From Rhizophagus irregularis (taxonomy: Eukaryota > Glomeromycota > Glomeromycetes > Glomerales > Glomeraceae): a DNA stretch of 64,000 nt. This document shows, piece after piece, positions 12,901-25,369 of the stretch. Made by a program: the position numbers and the translations under genes. The first letter of the stretch is position 1. Each line of letters starts with the position of its first letter. The notes under the pieces are model-generated. The model saw nothing but the letters and a program-made list of their open reading frames with translations. It made no database searches and had not been told where the DNA came from. The stretch spans positions 4,361,501 through 4,425,500 of the forward strand of contig NC_089438.1 in the NCBI RefSeq assembly GCF_026210795.1. The letters are read 5' to 3'.

Positions 12901-15900
12901 AAAAAAAATTTTTATTTTTATTTTTTTCTTTAATACAGTATTTCAGTATTCACGCTAAAAAAAAATATAACAAACTACTGACAAAAAAGAATTGGACTCT
13001 TTTTTTCTTTTTTTCTTTTTTGCTTGATACTTTATCTAATTTGTTTATATTGATTATGTTTTCATTGTCATGATGCAGATGAAATGAATATATCAAATCC
13101 TGTACCAATTTTTCCTTTTTAATTGACTAACAGTCGATAAAATTTTGATAATCCTTCCTTATAAACTCCGGATATATACTATTGTTAAGCCAGTTCTTGT
13201 ATGCTTATAAAAATAAGCGTATGGGTGTATGGTAAGCAGAAGGATTATGAATAAAATAAATATTAAATAATATTAATGAACGCAAAGTGAAATAAACTAT
13301 ATGAAATTATTAGTAAATGTATCACTGTCGATCGATTTACGAAGGTTACACAATAAAATAAAATGAATTTTCAGTCAAATGCGAATACGGTATTGCACAC
13401 ACGGGCATATACACTCAGACGCAATATTGACTCACAAAATATAACAATTATGAAAAATAAACAATGAGATAATATATTTAATAAATGCTTTATTAAAATA
13501 TAACAGAATTATCTATTATTACATTGATTTAGAACGCATGTATTTATAACAATAAATTCTATGCTAATCATGTTAAGAATATTAAATAAATGCTATATAT
13601 TTAACAAATGTAATATGTTAAATATGTGTTATATATTTAATATGTTGCATATGTTTAACATGTTAAACATATTAAACATTCGTAACATTTGCAACATTCG
13701 TAACATTCGTAACATTCGTAACATGATCGCCGGTCATGTGATTATTCGATTAACACTATCATCGGTTTTTCTGTGATACTTTAATTGCATATTTTTTTTA
13801 AACAAGTTTTTTTTTTGGACTCAAATTGTAATATACATACTTTTTTTTATTCATTGGTTTTCATTTAAAAGCTTTTAAGTAAATTAATTATTACTAATAA
13901 AGATTATATTACTATATTGTAAAAAAATATATTTTTCTTTTTTGATATAATTCAAATTTCTTGTTATCAATCGCTTTTTTCTAATGATTTCATTGTGTGA
14001 GAAAGAATTTTTTTATTTTTGATTTATACTTTATTGTTAAGAATTCTGTAATAAATTATGTACTAATATTACCTTATCATTATCTAACATTGGCGTTTTC
14101 CGAACGATCATATTTTCCATGAAGAAAAAAAATGATAGAATAAAATAAAAAAGATAAAAAAAAAATAATAATATGTTATAATAAGTATTATAAAGTATTA
14201 TATTATATAAATCGATTATTTATATTGATTTTAATTTAATGATTCATCATCAGACATTCGGACCCATTTTATTTTCATCAGTTCCTTTTTTTTATTTTTT
14301 TTTTAAAAAAAAATTTTTTTTTTTATTTATTTGAATAATTTATTTTTCTTTTATTAAAGTTACTCCTAATCGCATTATCATTAAAGTTTAATTAAATAGA
14401 TAACCTGTATTACCGTTATTATTAAAAAATTATTTATGTTTGTTCATAATAATAAAATAATTTATTTTCGAATAATGAATAATGGTTTAAATTAAATCAT
14501 TATAAATTTTTTATTTTTTATTTTATATAATTATTAATTTAAATCAATAAATAGGAATATAAAATTTATAAGACAATTATGAAATATATATATGGAATAT
14601 TATATAATATTTGATATTATTTATTAAATGAACGTACATCAAAAAAAAAGAAAAAAGAAAAAATTCTTTTGTTCTTTTTCGATTACTTTTACAGAAATTT
14701 TTTTGTATCACGAAATGAGTAAACAAAAGTTGTACAATGAAAAAATCCAAACAAATTTGATTGGAAAGTGATTGCCGGACGTTGAATGCACATTCCAAAA
14801 ACAATTTAGCAATGTTTCTAAATTAGGAATAGTTTTACAAGACATCGATTTAACCAAATATGATTTTATATAAAATATTATTTTTAAAAAAATACAACTC
14901 ATCCTATTCAAGTTATGCCTCATGTTATTTAATGCAAATCTTTCAGCCCACAAATACGTAAATGAAAAATGTAAATAAACAGGATTTTTTTTTTTGTTCC
15001 CATCACTTCCCAATCACCATTAGTAAATAAACCTTAAGTATGGAAAATGCATATCTAAGTGGCTTATATTAATGAAAAAGAACAAATAAACAATTTATTA
15101 TTCTTTATTAATAAATATTCATGCAATAACAATAAGGTAAGTTTCATTTCGGATCAAAATTTGGAAATATTGATTAACTATGTGGAAGGAATACTAACTC
15201 CGTGAAATAAAATCTTGACCTGCTGATAATTTGTCATAATACATTAATTGCAGTTTAAACCATTGCAAGTCCTAATGGTTCTGAGGAATAAATAAGAAAA
15301 GGAAATACAATGAGTTTCCTATCTTGTTACTATACTATTTGTGACTATACTATTTGCGGTATACTAAAACCATCTTCTTTTGATAAAATGTTCCATGGAA
15401 TGTAAAAGAAAAAAAAAGAAAAAAAAATTGGAAGTTTCGTGAAAGACCTGCTGATAAATCATCGTAATACAACTGATACGTTACCCGCAGTTCATGAAAA
15501 AAAATTTCACAAAGTTTTTTTTTTACAATAATAGCTTTATTTCACATCCCCTTATTTCTTCTTATCTTTTCATTTAACCAATTTTATCTTTATATTAGAT
15601 GTTTAAGGGAGAAAAATTGTTTCATAATTAAAAAAAAATTCCTTGATATATTCAAAATCATGTTTTATTACATTTTATATTGATTCGTTCAGTGATCATT
15701 TTTTATTATTGTAATCCCGTAGTATACTATAATACTCTATAATAGTGTACTAATTATGATTTATATAATTTTCTCATGTATATGCATTATATGTATTATG
15801 TTAAAGTTTTCGAATGATGATGAATTATTACTATAATTTGTTATTTATCTCCAAAAAAAAGGAATTGAATAAAAATGTATGTCAATAGGTCATTCATCGT

Positions 15901-16075
15901 AATCTTTACCAAATATATAAACGTTGTAAAATTATAAATAATGATGAAATAGTTATAAATAAACCCTACAAAGGACTAAGATTTTTTTCTTCAAAAAAAA
16001 AAATAAAAAAAATAAAAAATAATTAATTTTTTGTCATATTAAAAAAAAAAAATTTTTTAATAAATCGCAACCGCA
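9939..16075. other. Long gene-poor region
   Basis: No gene could be supported in about 6.1 kb. The first 200 bp repeat the kinase 3' flank seen at 23386, 28936, 56264 and 63068 (AAACACTAAG and CTTAGTTTGTAATTT). A (TATATG)-type microsatellite lies near 12156-12192, and T-run/A-run palindromes near 12890-12910 and 14290-14325. A pair of related 40-50 bp stretches beginning GACCTGCTGATAA occurs at about 15219 and 15447. Open frames on the minus strand at 14577-15013 begin with TTG and show only AT-driven composition. Confidence 0.6.
13561..13724. repeat. ATTCGTAAC minisatellite and adjacent TTAA/ATG-rich low-complexity tract
   Basis: The 3' part (about 13678-13724) is five near-identical 9-bp units of the type ATTCGTAAC. 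The 5' part is a degenerate run of ATATGTTAAA-like words. The 71-residue frame across it is only a translation of the repeat (Asn-Ile-Arg). Confidence 0.75.
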
Positions 16076-16573
16076 ATGGAAACATATTTCTATTCGTCGG
16101 ATCTTACTTCATATGAATGTTACGGATTGGAGTATAATCAATATAATCAGTATCAACAAAACCAACAATACCAATTGTACCAACAATATCAAAATTATCA
16201 ATTATATCAGCAATATCAACAAACTCAACCCAAATCTCAATATCCCCAATTTCTTCAACATCCTCAGCATCCCCAACAACCTCAACATTACCATCATCAA
16301 CAACCTCAACAACCTCAATATCATCCTCAACAATATCAACAACAGCAACAACTACAATATCAACAATTAGTAACCACCTGCTCCCTTACAACAACGGTAA
16401 TCACCAATTATAGCATTCGATACGATCTGAAGTCTGTATCGGTCTCTAATAAATTGGCGGATTCCGTCACGAAACCAAATAATCTGGAAAATTTGAATTC
16501 CGTTTATATAAACGGAATTATGTTGAATCAAAGCTACATTTGTACTGACAACGTAGTGAATGTACAATATTAA
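16076..16573 (+). CDS. Gln/Tyr-rich low-complexity (prion-like) protein
   Basis: Single-exon frame from ATG 16076 to TAA 16571-16573, 165 aa. Residues about 20-97 are almost only Q, Y, P, H and N (QQYQ, HPQQ and QYQQ blocks). This is flanked by an ordinary N-terminus (METYFYSSDLTSYECYG) and a mixed C-terminal 65 residues (SIRYDLKSVSVSNKLADSV), which argues against a pure repeat translation. No signal peptide or membrane segment is visible. AATAAA-like words follow at about 16655. Such composition is typical of phase-separating or transcription-related proteins, but no function can be assigned. A +1 frame that reads Asn-rich is a shadow. Confidence 0.6.
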   Translation: METYFYSSDLTSYECYGLEYNQYNQYQQNQQYQLYQQYQNYQLYQQYQQTQPKSQYPQFLQHPQHPQQPQHYHHQQPQQPQYHPQQYQQQQQLQYQQLVTTCSLTTTVITNYSIRYDLKSVSVSNKLADSVTKPNNLENLNSVYINGIMLNQSYICTDNVVNVQY

Positions 16574-17908
16574 TTTAAATAGATCATATTATTTTTTATT
16601 TTTTTATTTTTATTGTTTTATTTTACAAATTAATTTATTGTATTTTTATTTCAAAATAAAATGTCGTTTATTTTAAACAACCCAGTATTTTGAACTGTAA
16701 TTATAATTAAAATTGATAACGTATTACCTAAACATAATATCTAATATCATGCCTGAAAACTGCGCCACCATTCGATTATGTGACAAATCCAATCGTGTTT
16801 TTTTAATTCACCCAAAAAAAAAAGGTATAATGAAGCGAAAAATTTCACAATCATCAAATCTAAATTAATATATATACACAGTGTGAGCATAAAATATTTG
16901 TATTTGACAGTTTATAAACATGCCAATAGCAATTAAATCTATCCTGGCTATTTTAAACTTTGCTTTTAGGAGATGTTAACTAAACCGAAAAAAAGATTTT
17001 TTTTACTCTTTGAGAATTATAAATCTTTTCTTTAAAAAAACAGGTTAAATTCTACAAAACTTTTCTCTTCTATGTATAATACAACTATAATTGCTCAAAC
17101 CAAAAGCCTTACACCATTGTACTATCCTTGAGTATGCTAGATTTTTATGAGGTACTAATAAAATAAAAATTAAATCATTTACCTGCAACTTGTGATTACT
17201 TTTTAATTTTTGCATCGCCGCCTACCTTACATAAGTCACATGATGTGATACGCAAATTTTCATATTAGTTTGCTTAGCTCTTAATAAAGCATCTCAATTT
17301 AATGGCCATTATATTTGATATGTTATATTATATTTATTTATATTATGAACTAATTCTAACATTTATTTCAAGAAAAAAAAAGCCGTTGTATCATTATTAC
17401 GAAATTAAGATCACGTATATCACGTGATATATTAATAATTGCACTCTACCCACTTTTTTTAAAAAAAAAAAGAAGTTAAACTTAAAATTTTTAAAAAAAA
17501 TTAAAGTTTTAAAAAAAAATGTAAACTTTTTTTTCAATGAAACTTTCCCTCTCTCGCTTTTTCCTTTTTCCTCTCTCTTCAGTTCCCCTCTCGTTCTTTC
17601 CCTCTCATTCTCTCTTATAATTTCCTATTCCCTCTTTTACGTACTTTTTCTTCACTTAAATATTTACGTGTAAAATTTCTTTTTTAGGTAACTTCTCTGC
17701 TTTATTGTTATTAAACGTCTCTCTTTTAGGTTTAGTCTTTGGTTTGGCCTTTGGACACGAGAATTCTCTCTCTCTTTTTTGTTAGTAACAAGTATTTCTT
17801 TATTATTTTAATTGTATTAATATAAAAAATAAATTTGAATTACGTAGTTAGTGTAAACATACAGTACACTATCTACTAAGTATGGTTATATTGTATCAAA
17901 GTACAATA
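16574..17908. other. Intergenic, with a pyrimidine-rich tract
   Basis: No gene seen. A strongly strand-biased C/T tract (CTCTCTC, CCCTCTC words) runs at about 17535-17640, and a T-run/A-run palindrome sits at about 17453-17471. Short ATCACGTGAT-like palindromes occur near 17411-17430. Nothing else is recognisable. Confidence 0.5.
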
Positions 17909-18310
17909 CAGTCAACTCTTCTTATAACGAATTTTGATATAACGAATTTTACAATATAACGGATCTTCAGTATGGTACAGATTTTAACATATGAAAAAAA
18001 TCTCATTATACCGAATTTTACTAATTAAATGCCGTATACCGTTTAACGAAGTAAATTTTATAAACCGTATATGAAAAATGCCCCTTTTAACAACGAATTT
18101 TCTTTTATAACGAATTTTTTTTCAATATAACGAAGATATTTTGTGTAACTTGCGTTTTGCATTATAAGATACAATTATTATACGACAATATACCATAATA
18201 TACAAAAATTTTCCGGGTTATACCAGATTTTCCCATCATATTAACGAATATTCCTATAACGAAGGCCTGATCAACCCGGACGCCAACTTCGTTATATTAA
18301 GAGTTGACTG
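17909..18310. mobile_element. Pogo/Tigger-like MITE, 402 bp
   Basis: Terminal inverted repeats CAGTCAACTCTTCTTATAAC and, from the right end, CAGTCAACTCTTAATATAAC match for about 23 bp with two mismatches. TA sits immediately outside each end (17907-17908 and 18311-18312), as expected for a Tc1/mariner-pogo target duplication. The interior repeats TATAACGAAT-like words many times in direct orientation and has no transposase frame. It is therefore non-autonomous. Superfamily assignment rests on TIR sequence and TA flanks only. Confidence 0.85.
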
Positions 18311-18754
18311 TACTAATTTATTAAACTATCTAATTATACTATTTACTATAAGCAATCCTAAGTTACATTTGTATTAAATTTTCTCTATATGTATCCCATA
18401 TATTACTGAATGGTCTAACTAATAATAAAATATTACTAACGATTTGATTTGTTATTATATTTGTTTTCAATTTTTTTTTGTTTTTTTTCGTTTTTTTTTT
18501 TTATGTTTTTATTGTTTTTATTGTCATTTTTATCATCAATACTTTTCACTCCTTCGTCATCTGACTTTAATATTCTTAATCTTTTTTACAAGTTATTATC
18601 TCTCATTGCGATTCCTGCTATTTTCTCTAGTTCGATCATCTCTTCACAATGATTCAACCAAACTTTCTGTCGTATGTTAATAATAACATTTCCCCACATT
18701 TATTCTTTCGTCCTTCGATTTGGCAATTTTATAAATATTATTATTAAAGAGACC
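18311..18754. other. Intergenic T-rich sequence
   Basis: A heavily T-rich stretch (long TTTTT runs near 18470-18500). The plus-strand frames across it read Phe-rich peptides expected from the base composition. No gene supported. Confidence 0.5.
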
Positions 18755-18988
18755 TCAGACTTCTTGTAATTCTCTGAACTTTTTGCCATTTTGTTCTGTT
18801 AACACTTTAGAATATTTTCTCAACAAATTCATTAGATCAACTTCAATTGCGATTAATTGTTTGAATTTATTTACGTCTGTATCCCTATATTTTAACTCCA
18901 AATCATATAAGGTATCTTCTAATACCGCTTTTTTTTCAGTAACTTTATTGGCTTCACATGTAAACAGTCTTTTACACATTTGGTTTTC
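18755..18988 (-). pseudogene. Candidate coiled-coil exon, unrecognised
   Basis: Minus-strand frame ending in TGA at 18757-18755, with ATG at 18979 and a plausible acceptor (CCTATAG|GAAAACC) at 18989. The 74-77 residues are charged and heptad-like (KAVLEDTLYDLELKYRD, LMNLLRKYSKVL), compatible with a coiled coil and unlike the AT-driven translations around it. A TAG lies just upstream in frame, so this would be a last exon or a relic. No upstream exon was found. The family is not recognised. Confidence 0.35.
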
Positions 18989-19149
18989 CTATAGGTATCC
19001 TCACACCTAATGCAAATGTTCTTCAATATTGCACGATTGATCCTTTCTATAAATATAACATACGTTGGTAACTGTTTTAACAAAATTTTGATTTTGTACG
19101 ATCGTATTTGATTATCCTTGTTCGTTGGTATAATTTTTCTTTCATTTTT

Positions 19150-20020
19150 TTACTTTTTTAGGCGGCTGGTTCTGATTTTGAAGTACCAGAATCTAAATAA
19201 TAAGTTTTTAAAAAATATTTTTGAAACTTTATTGAAAATAATTTTAGTATCCCGGCTCCAATTTCAAAAATCAAGATCCTGTAGTATAGCTGTCACGATA
19301 TATGAGAAAAGATATTTGGCTCGTAAATAAAAGTAATGAAAAAATTAAATTAATTATATTTATTATTATAAGAAGACTATAAAAAATTTTTGTTTTATTT
19401 TTGTTATAGGAATCTGGCTTCTTTCAAAACATCAGATATCCTAGGTAAGTTTTCGAAAATATTTTTGAAAACTTAATTAAGAAAGTTAAAAAAAAAAATT
19501 ATCATTATTTTTATTTTTATTTTCTTATTCTATTTTTTTTTCGTTAATATGTGTATTTTTATTTTATAGAAATCCGGTTTAATCTATATACTAGGGTCCT
19601 AAATAAATTCTATTTAGAAAAAAAATAAAATTATATATTTTTTTTTTGAATCCGGCACCAACTTTCAAAAACATAAAAATTCCGGGTAGAGTTTTGAAAA
19701 TTTCATTAAAATAAAACAACATTTCTACCCTTTTTTATTTTATAGGAAACCAGTTCTGAATTTCAAAAAAACTGGATTTCCAGGTAAGGTTTCAAAATGA
19801 TTTGAAAGCTTAAAAAAAGCGTTTATAACTTTTTTTTTATTATTTTACAAGAATCCGGCTCAAATTTTTGAAGAAATTGAATACCTCGTTAAGTTTTCAA
19901 AACGAAACTTACTAAAAAAAAAAACGTTTTTAACAGTAAGGAAATTGACTTTGATTTGAATACTAGACCCCAGATAAGTTTTGAAAAATTTTGAAATAGT
20001 TTCAAAAAAAAACTCATTTT
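19150..20020. repeat. Degenerate tandem array of exon-like units
   Basis: About eight diverged units of 80-160 bp, each with a core close to GAATCCGGCT...TTTCAAAAA, preceded by a T-rich tract ending in AG and often followed by GTAAGTTTT. The clearest are 19410-19444 (TTATAG before, GTAAGT after) and 19746-19783 (TTATAG before, GTAAGG after). Others centre near 19165, 19250, 19570, 19655, 19855 and 19950. It is either a decayed gene of duplicated tiny exons or a satellite whose unit happens to mimic splice sites. Confidence 0.6.
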
Positions 20021-20023
20021 TAA

Positions 20024-21043
20024 CATTTTAATTTTATATGAATATCGATAAGATTAATTAAGCATTAATTATTAAATGTTGGTAAATCTTCATGAAATTC
20101 TTTATTCATTTTAGTCCAAATGCAAGCGATTTATTTGGCTGACTCTTCACGAACGAATTAATGCATAAATCATTTAGTGGTTTCTCTTTATTAATTTAGG
20201 TCTATTTTATTTTCGGATAATGTTATTAATTATTAAATTTTACTTCTCTATTTTATGTACTTTGGACTTTGGAGCATGATTGGCTAACTTCATTTACAAG
20301 TTTATTTTTTAATAGAATAGCATAAGCTTACGTATATTTACTATACGATTATCATTTATTTTGAGTTTAATATATATTTATTATTAATTTACAATATGGT
20401 ATATTTAATGCAAACAATAATGAATTTATTGCACATTTGTCACACGGACACTTTCTATTATTTAAATCATTTATACTGTTACTTTATATCATTTATATGA
20501 CTATTTTAAATTAACAATACGTTGCTACACATTTCTATATTAAATATATATCGCTATGTTGAATTTAACATAAAATAGCCGTATACGCCTACTATGTTAA
20601 ATGGGATATTATAGTCCCGATTTCGTAGGTTTAAGCAAAGTTTATATTAGTATGTGGCGTAGTATGTAGTGCTTTATTATTTGTTTTTTTACGTCTACAC
20701 CATTGAGAAGTGTAGCATTTGTATAGCTTCTTGATGATTTTCAATAAAGAGAGAAATTAAAAAAAAAAGATTTTAAAATATTGAAACAATAATTTATTTA
20801 ATGATAAGCTCTTTTTTTTCTTTTGTACATAACATGTACTGTACATTGATCTGCATGCATATCATAAATTTAGGTAGTACAATGTTGCTTTATGTACTGT
20901 AACATTTCACTTTGGTTACAAATTACTATTTAATATGTAATACAACTACGGAGTTAAAACACCGGTTTCAACCTTTTCTTTTTATTTAAAAATTAATAAA
21001 TATATTTATAAAAAAAATTTAAAGCCTTATAACATATTTCATT
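20024..21043. repeat. Duplicated kinase spacer and promoter block
   Basis: Upstream block of the kinase at 21044. Its distal half (about 20024-20640) recurs at 23540-23880 and 29080-29640. Its proximal half (about 20640-21043) recurs before 53912 and 60421, and as an orphan at 29640-29957. Shared landmarks are GATGATTTTCAATAAAG, AATGATAAGCTCTTTTTT and GTACAATGTTGCTTTATGTA, ending in CATATTTCATT just before ATG. Conservation immediately upstream of three separate genes suggests it contains the promoter, though recent duplication alone could explain it. Confidence 0.75.
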
Positions 21044-23319
21044 ATGTCATATGGTAAAAATGAATTAGTTAATAATGCAATTAATAGATCTTATGCATTA
21101 ATAGATTACAATATTTATAGTGATATACACAAACAACAAGAATTCCAAGAACAAACAATTCTTGATGATGAATCACTTACAGAAAATGAAAAATCTGAAG
21201 CAATACGAATACTAACTAAAAATTATGATTATTGCAAGCTTCTTTTTAATTCAGGAACAAAAAGAATTTGTGAAAATTGTAACCAAGAATGTTTAGCTAC
21301 TACATATTGTGAAATTTGTGTTCAAAATTATTTAAAAGCAAATTTTTCAAATTGGACATCTGGAAATGATATTATTGATAATTTAATACAAGAATGTCAA
21401 ATGAAAACACTTGCAACAGATGGAATAGTAGAATGGATCCCATATAGTAGTTTTAAAAATATTGAATATCTAACAAAAGGTGGATTTTCAGAAATTTATA
21501 CAGCAAACTGGATTGATGGGCATTTTATTGAATGGAATACTGAAAGGCAACAATTAAAAAGAATTGGAAGACAAATAGTAGTACTTAAAAAATTAGAAAA
21601 TGTTGAAAATGCAAACCAAAGTTGGTTTGAAGAGGTTTGAATTTAAAAATATTTTAAATTTCATTAATAATACTTAAATTTTAATTATATTTTTTATTTA
21701 TAGGCTAAATCACATTTAAATATAAGCAATAAATGGAATGAGATTGTCCAATGTTATGGATTAACACAAGATCCATCAAATGGAAATTATATGCTTGTAA
21801 TGAATAAGTTGGGTATAGATTTAAGAAAATATTTACAACAAAATCATAATCAACTTACATGGAAAGAAAGAATTCAAATTATCACTGATATAACTGTTGC
21901 ACTTTATAGAATTCATGATGAAAATGCAATTCATAGAGATTTGCACTCTGGAAATATATTATCTAATTTTGATGCTGGATTCATTATTAGTGATCTTGGA
22001 TTTTGTGGACCTGCAGATAAACCATTAAAAAGTATATATGGAAATCTTCCTTATGTAGCGCCTGAGGTTATTAATGGAAAAGAACAGACTTTTAAATCTG
22101 ATATTTATAGTGTTGCAATTCTTATGTGGGAAGTTTCGTCAGGACAACCACCATTTATTAATTATGAACATGGTTATGATCTTGCAATGAATATTGTTAA
22201 TGGTATAAGACCAAAAATTGTACCAGGAACTCCTTTTGAATATAAAAATTTAATGAAACAATGTTGGGATGCTGATCCATTAAAAAGACCTGATATTCAT
22301 ACATTATGGGATAAAATGAGTGAAATTAATTTATTTTATCAAAGTCAATTGAATGATCAACTAGAAGAAAATAATAATTTTGAAATGGAAAATTATACTA
22401 ACAGTAGCAAACTATTTACAAGTAAACTTCATCAATTTGACAATCTTCCTAATCCAAGAAATGCAACAGAAGGTATTTATTGATTTATTAACATTTTATT
22501 AATTGTTTAAAAAGCATATTAATATATTTAATTAGTAATGTTTATTTTTTTAATTTGAATAATAATAGAAGAACAAGAAGGTATAAAATTAGACAAATTC
22601 TTATATAATTTTAATTTATTAAAAATTAATGATAATATGGTTAATTTTTTTATAGCATTTCATAGTAATAAATCATATGATTTTCATATTCCTAATAATA
22701 GTAAGTGCAATTATATTTATGTAAATATGAGGTGTTGTTTATTGATTTATTTTGATTTCTTTTTTAGTTGATGATTTTAATAAATTAAATAGTAAGAAAA
22801 ATAGTACTTCAAAAAATAAGTACTATATTTAAAGGTAATTAAATATTATATTTATTTTAAAATAGTCAAATGAATGTATAACTTATATTTAAGATTATTT
22901 AGATAGCAGAAATAAGTTATCCAATATTGATATTTAAAAGAAGATCAAAAAATGGTAAGTACAATAATTTAAAATATGTTAATTTTATTATAATATTAAA
23001 TGTAATTCATTATTTAGATGATTACAAAGTTGAATCAATGCGAAAACGAATAAAGAAACTTCATATTAATGATAATGGTATGATAAAATGATTATTTAAG
23101 TTCTTAAAATAATAATTCTATAGTATTTTTTTTAATTTATAATTTTAATTTATATCTGATAGATGAAGATGAAGTACATAACAATCCAAACCTTCATTCA
23201 GAAGAACAAGATGAATTGGAACTTCCTGAAAGTAAGAATTATTTTTCAAAATATTTAAAATTTGCCTCCTAAATTACTAAATTTAACATAATTTTTTTTT
23301 TCTTTTTTTAGATATTTAG
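21044..23319 (+). CDS. TKL-type protein kinase with damaged C-terminal tail exons
   Basis: ATG 21044 (MSYGKN). Exons: 21044-21634, 21704-22472, microexon 22569-22580, 22656-22700, 22768-, 22903-22954, 23018-23077, 23163-23231, 23312-23319 (TAG). Cysteines C76, C79, C83, C89 and C92; glycine loop TKGGFSEIY near 144-152; K182; HRD at 274-276; DLG at 294-296; APE at 316-318, so the kinase core looks intact. An extra A in the exon starting 22768 brings TAA at 22830-22832 in frame (493 aa), and the next exon has a 4-nt insertion. A strong internal donor (GTAAGA, 22792) plus skipping of the 52-nt exon would keep frame to the family stop (about 525 aa). Confidence 0.85.
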
Positions 23320-23887
23320 ATACAGAAGATTTAGTTACATAAATTAGATAGCATTATTACTCCTGATTTTTTTTCTTATCAGAATTATTTAAACACTAAG
23401 ACTTGATGAGATTTTCTTCAAATTTCTTAGTTTGTAATTTGAATAATTTATTTTTTTATTGTTTATTTGTTTTTCTCATTATATTATTATTTTATTAGTG
23501 TACACTGAGTGAATAAATTTTTATAAACTTTTTATAATTTTAATTTTATATGAATGTTGATAAGGTTAATTAAATGTTACTTTATTACTGTTGGTAAAAT
23601 TCTTTAGTCATTTTAGTCTAAAGGCAAGGCTGGATCTTCATGAACGAATTAATGCATGAATCATTTGGCGTTTTTCTCTTTATTAATTTAAATTTATTTT
23701 TTATGTACTTTGGAGCATAATTGGGACTCGGATGAGATTACACTAACTTCATTCACAGTATTTTTCTAATAAAATAGCATGTATAAGTTTACATACATTT
23801 GCTATAAAATTATCATTTATTTTAAGTTTAATATATATATATTTATTATTAATTTAACAATATGTTATATTCTGAACCATCTTAGTA

Positions 23888-24434
23888 ATCAACAGATAAA
23901 CGAATTTGTATCAAATGTAGTGACAATGAGTGATAACATAACAAACACTTATGCGATGGTAGAAGAACAAACAAAACTCACAATGGAATCTATGTCCCTC
24001 ACAAACGAAATATTAGATTATGCCAATACTCGTATAAATCAGCTGGAAAGTAATTTAAACTTTATTAAATTACTAGCTTGCCATAGGGATTGGATAAAAA
24101 TGTTTATCGTAAAATCAACAATACAACTCGGAGAGGAACAATTGAAAGATGCGGGTATACTATTGAATTATTCAGGAGAGGCACAGATTTATCAGAACAG
24201 GAGCGTAATTCACTTGAAAAATTAAGGGTTTTGTTACATGATCGCGAAATGTCAACAGATGATATTAAATTATTATGCGAATTAAAGAATTATAGTAATA
24301 CTTTATTCCATAAAAATAATCAAACAATAGAACAGGCAAAAGCGCAACTAAATGATTTGCTACCAGAACGCATGAGGATATACGAATTCCTGTTACAAAA
24401 GGCTCTTAAAGCCATTAGTTTTTGGAGAAAATAA
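23888..24434 (+). pseudogene. Truncated, frameshifted copy of the coiled-coil gene
   Basis: Similar to the intact gene at 27750-28526 from its second internal repeat (QQINEFVSNV) to the end (ALKAISFWRK, TAA 24432-24434). The 5' end is missing: just before 23888 the sequence is the kinase spacer block, so the join is a recombination point. Around 24165-24185 the reading frame changes, after which the correct frame resumes at LSEQERNSLEKL. No in-frame ATG of the original gene remains. Presumed non-functional. Confidence 0.75.
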
Positions 24435-25369
24435 CTTTAAAATACTTTTCGTTATAGATATTGAAAATTACTAGATTAATGTTAAAGCTTTATGTTAAGA
24501 AATTTTAAAATTAATGTACAAATAATTTATATTAAATAAAAGAATTTATTTTTATTGCTTTAATTCTTCAATACTTGTTATTGTACACGTGTTAAAAACA
24601 GTGTAACGAGCGAATCAAAGAGGACGTTCAGTTCTTCCTGGTTCAACTAGATTGGGAAGCTCTTTTGAAATGAATGAAAATAAGACGTTATAACTTACTT
24701 ATGAATTTAGATGATGACCACTGATTGTTATGAAATACCAGTGGAACTTTCACTATGAATTTTTAAAAGTAAGCTGTTCGGAAAATCACGTTGCATTCTA
24801 TTCACTCCGATCTTTATAATAAATTGGTTTTGTTTGTGGATACATTATATAATTTTTAAGTTCAAAAATCAATTACATGGTGAATTTCTAATTAAATATT
24901 ATGATGTTTTATTCATTATCTTATATTTGTTAAAACACTTGGTGTACAAATTTGGTGATCATATCCTGAAATGCATTAAACTTTGCCAATCATATCTTGA
25001 AATGAAAAAATTTGGTGTAAATTCAGTATTTTTATAGATTAGTTTTCCAATTAATCTAACCATAATCCCAATTTGGACGAAAAAACTAGCGTACCGACGT
25101 ATTGTACAATTCAAAAGCATGTTATAAAAAAAACATGCCACGTGTTATAAAATTTGTTCGATCAGCACAAGTGACTTTTAGTCACTTGTTATAAAACATG
25201 TTGTTTTTCATGTCGATCATACAATGATTGGCTTTTGGATTCCATTTATAGCGTCTTACAGATTATCTGAGGTTTAAAACATATCACGACTTTGATAATA
25301 TCACCTTTTCAAACACGAAAAAAAATAACAAAAAAAAGTAAAAAAAAAAGTATTTAGTAATATGCAAGA
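24435..25369. other. 3' flank of the coiled-coil pseudogene and spacer
   Basis: 24435-24910 is the 3' flank shared with 28527-28864 and, partly, with 32008-32190. After that no gene is seen. A perfect hairpin ACAAGTGACT-TTT-AGTCACTTGT occupies 25167-25189, next to repeated GTTATAAAA/CATGTT words. Confidence 0.55.

Noticed and set aside
14577-15013. Two overlapping minus-strand frames of 75 and 101 codons
   Set aside because: The longer one begins with TTG, neither has splice context or motifs, and composition follows the AT-rich background.
16113-16370. Asn/Ile-rich frame inside the Q-rich gene
   Set aside because: A +1 shadow of CAA-rich codons; it lacks the ordinary flanking sequence seen in the main frame.
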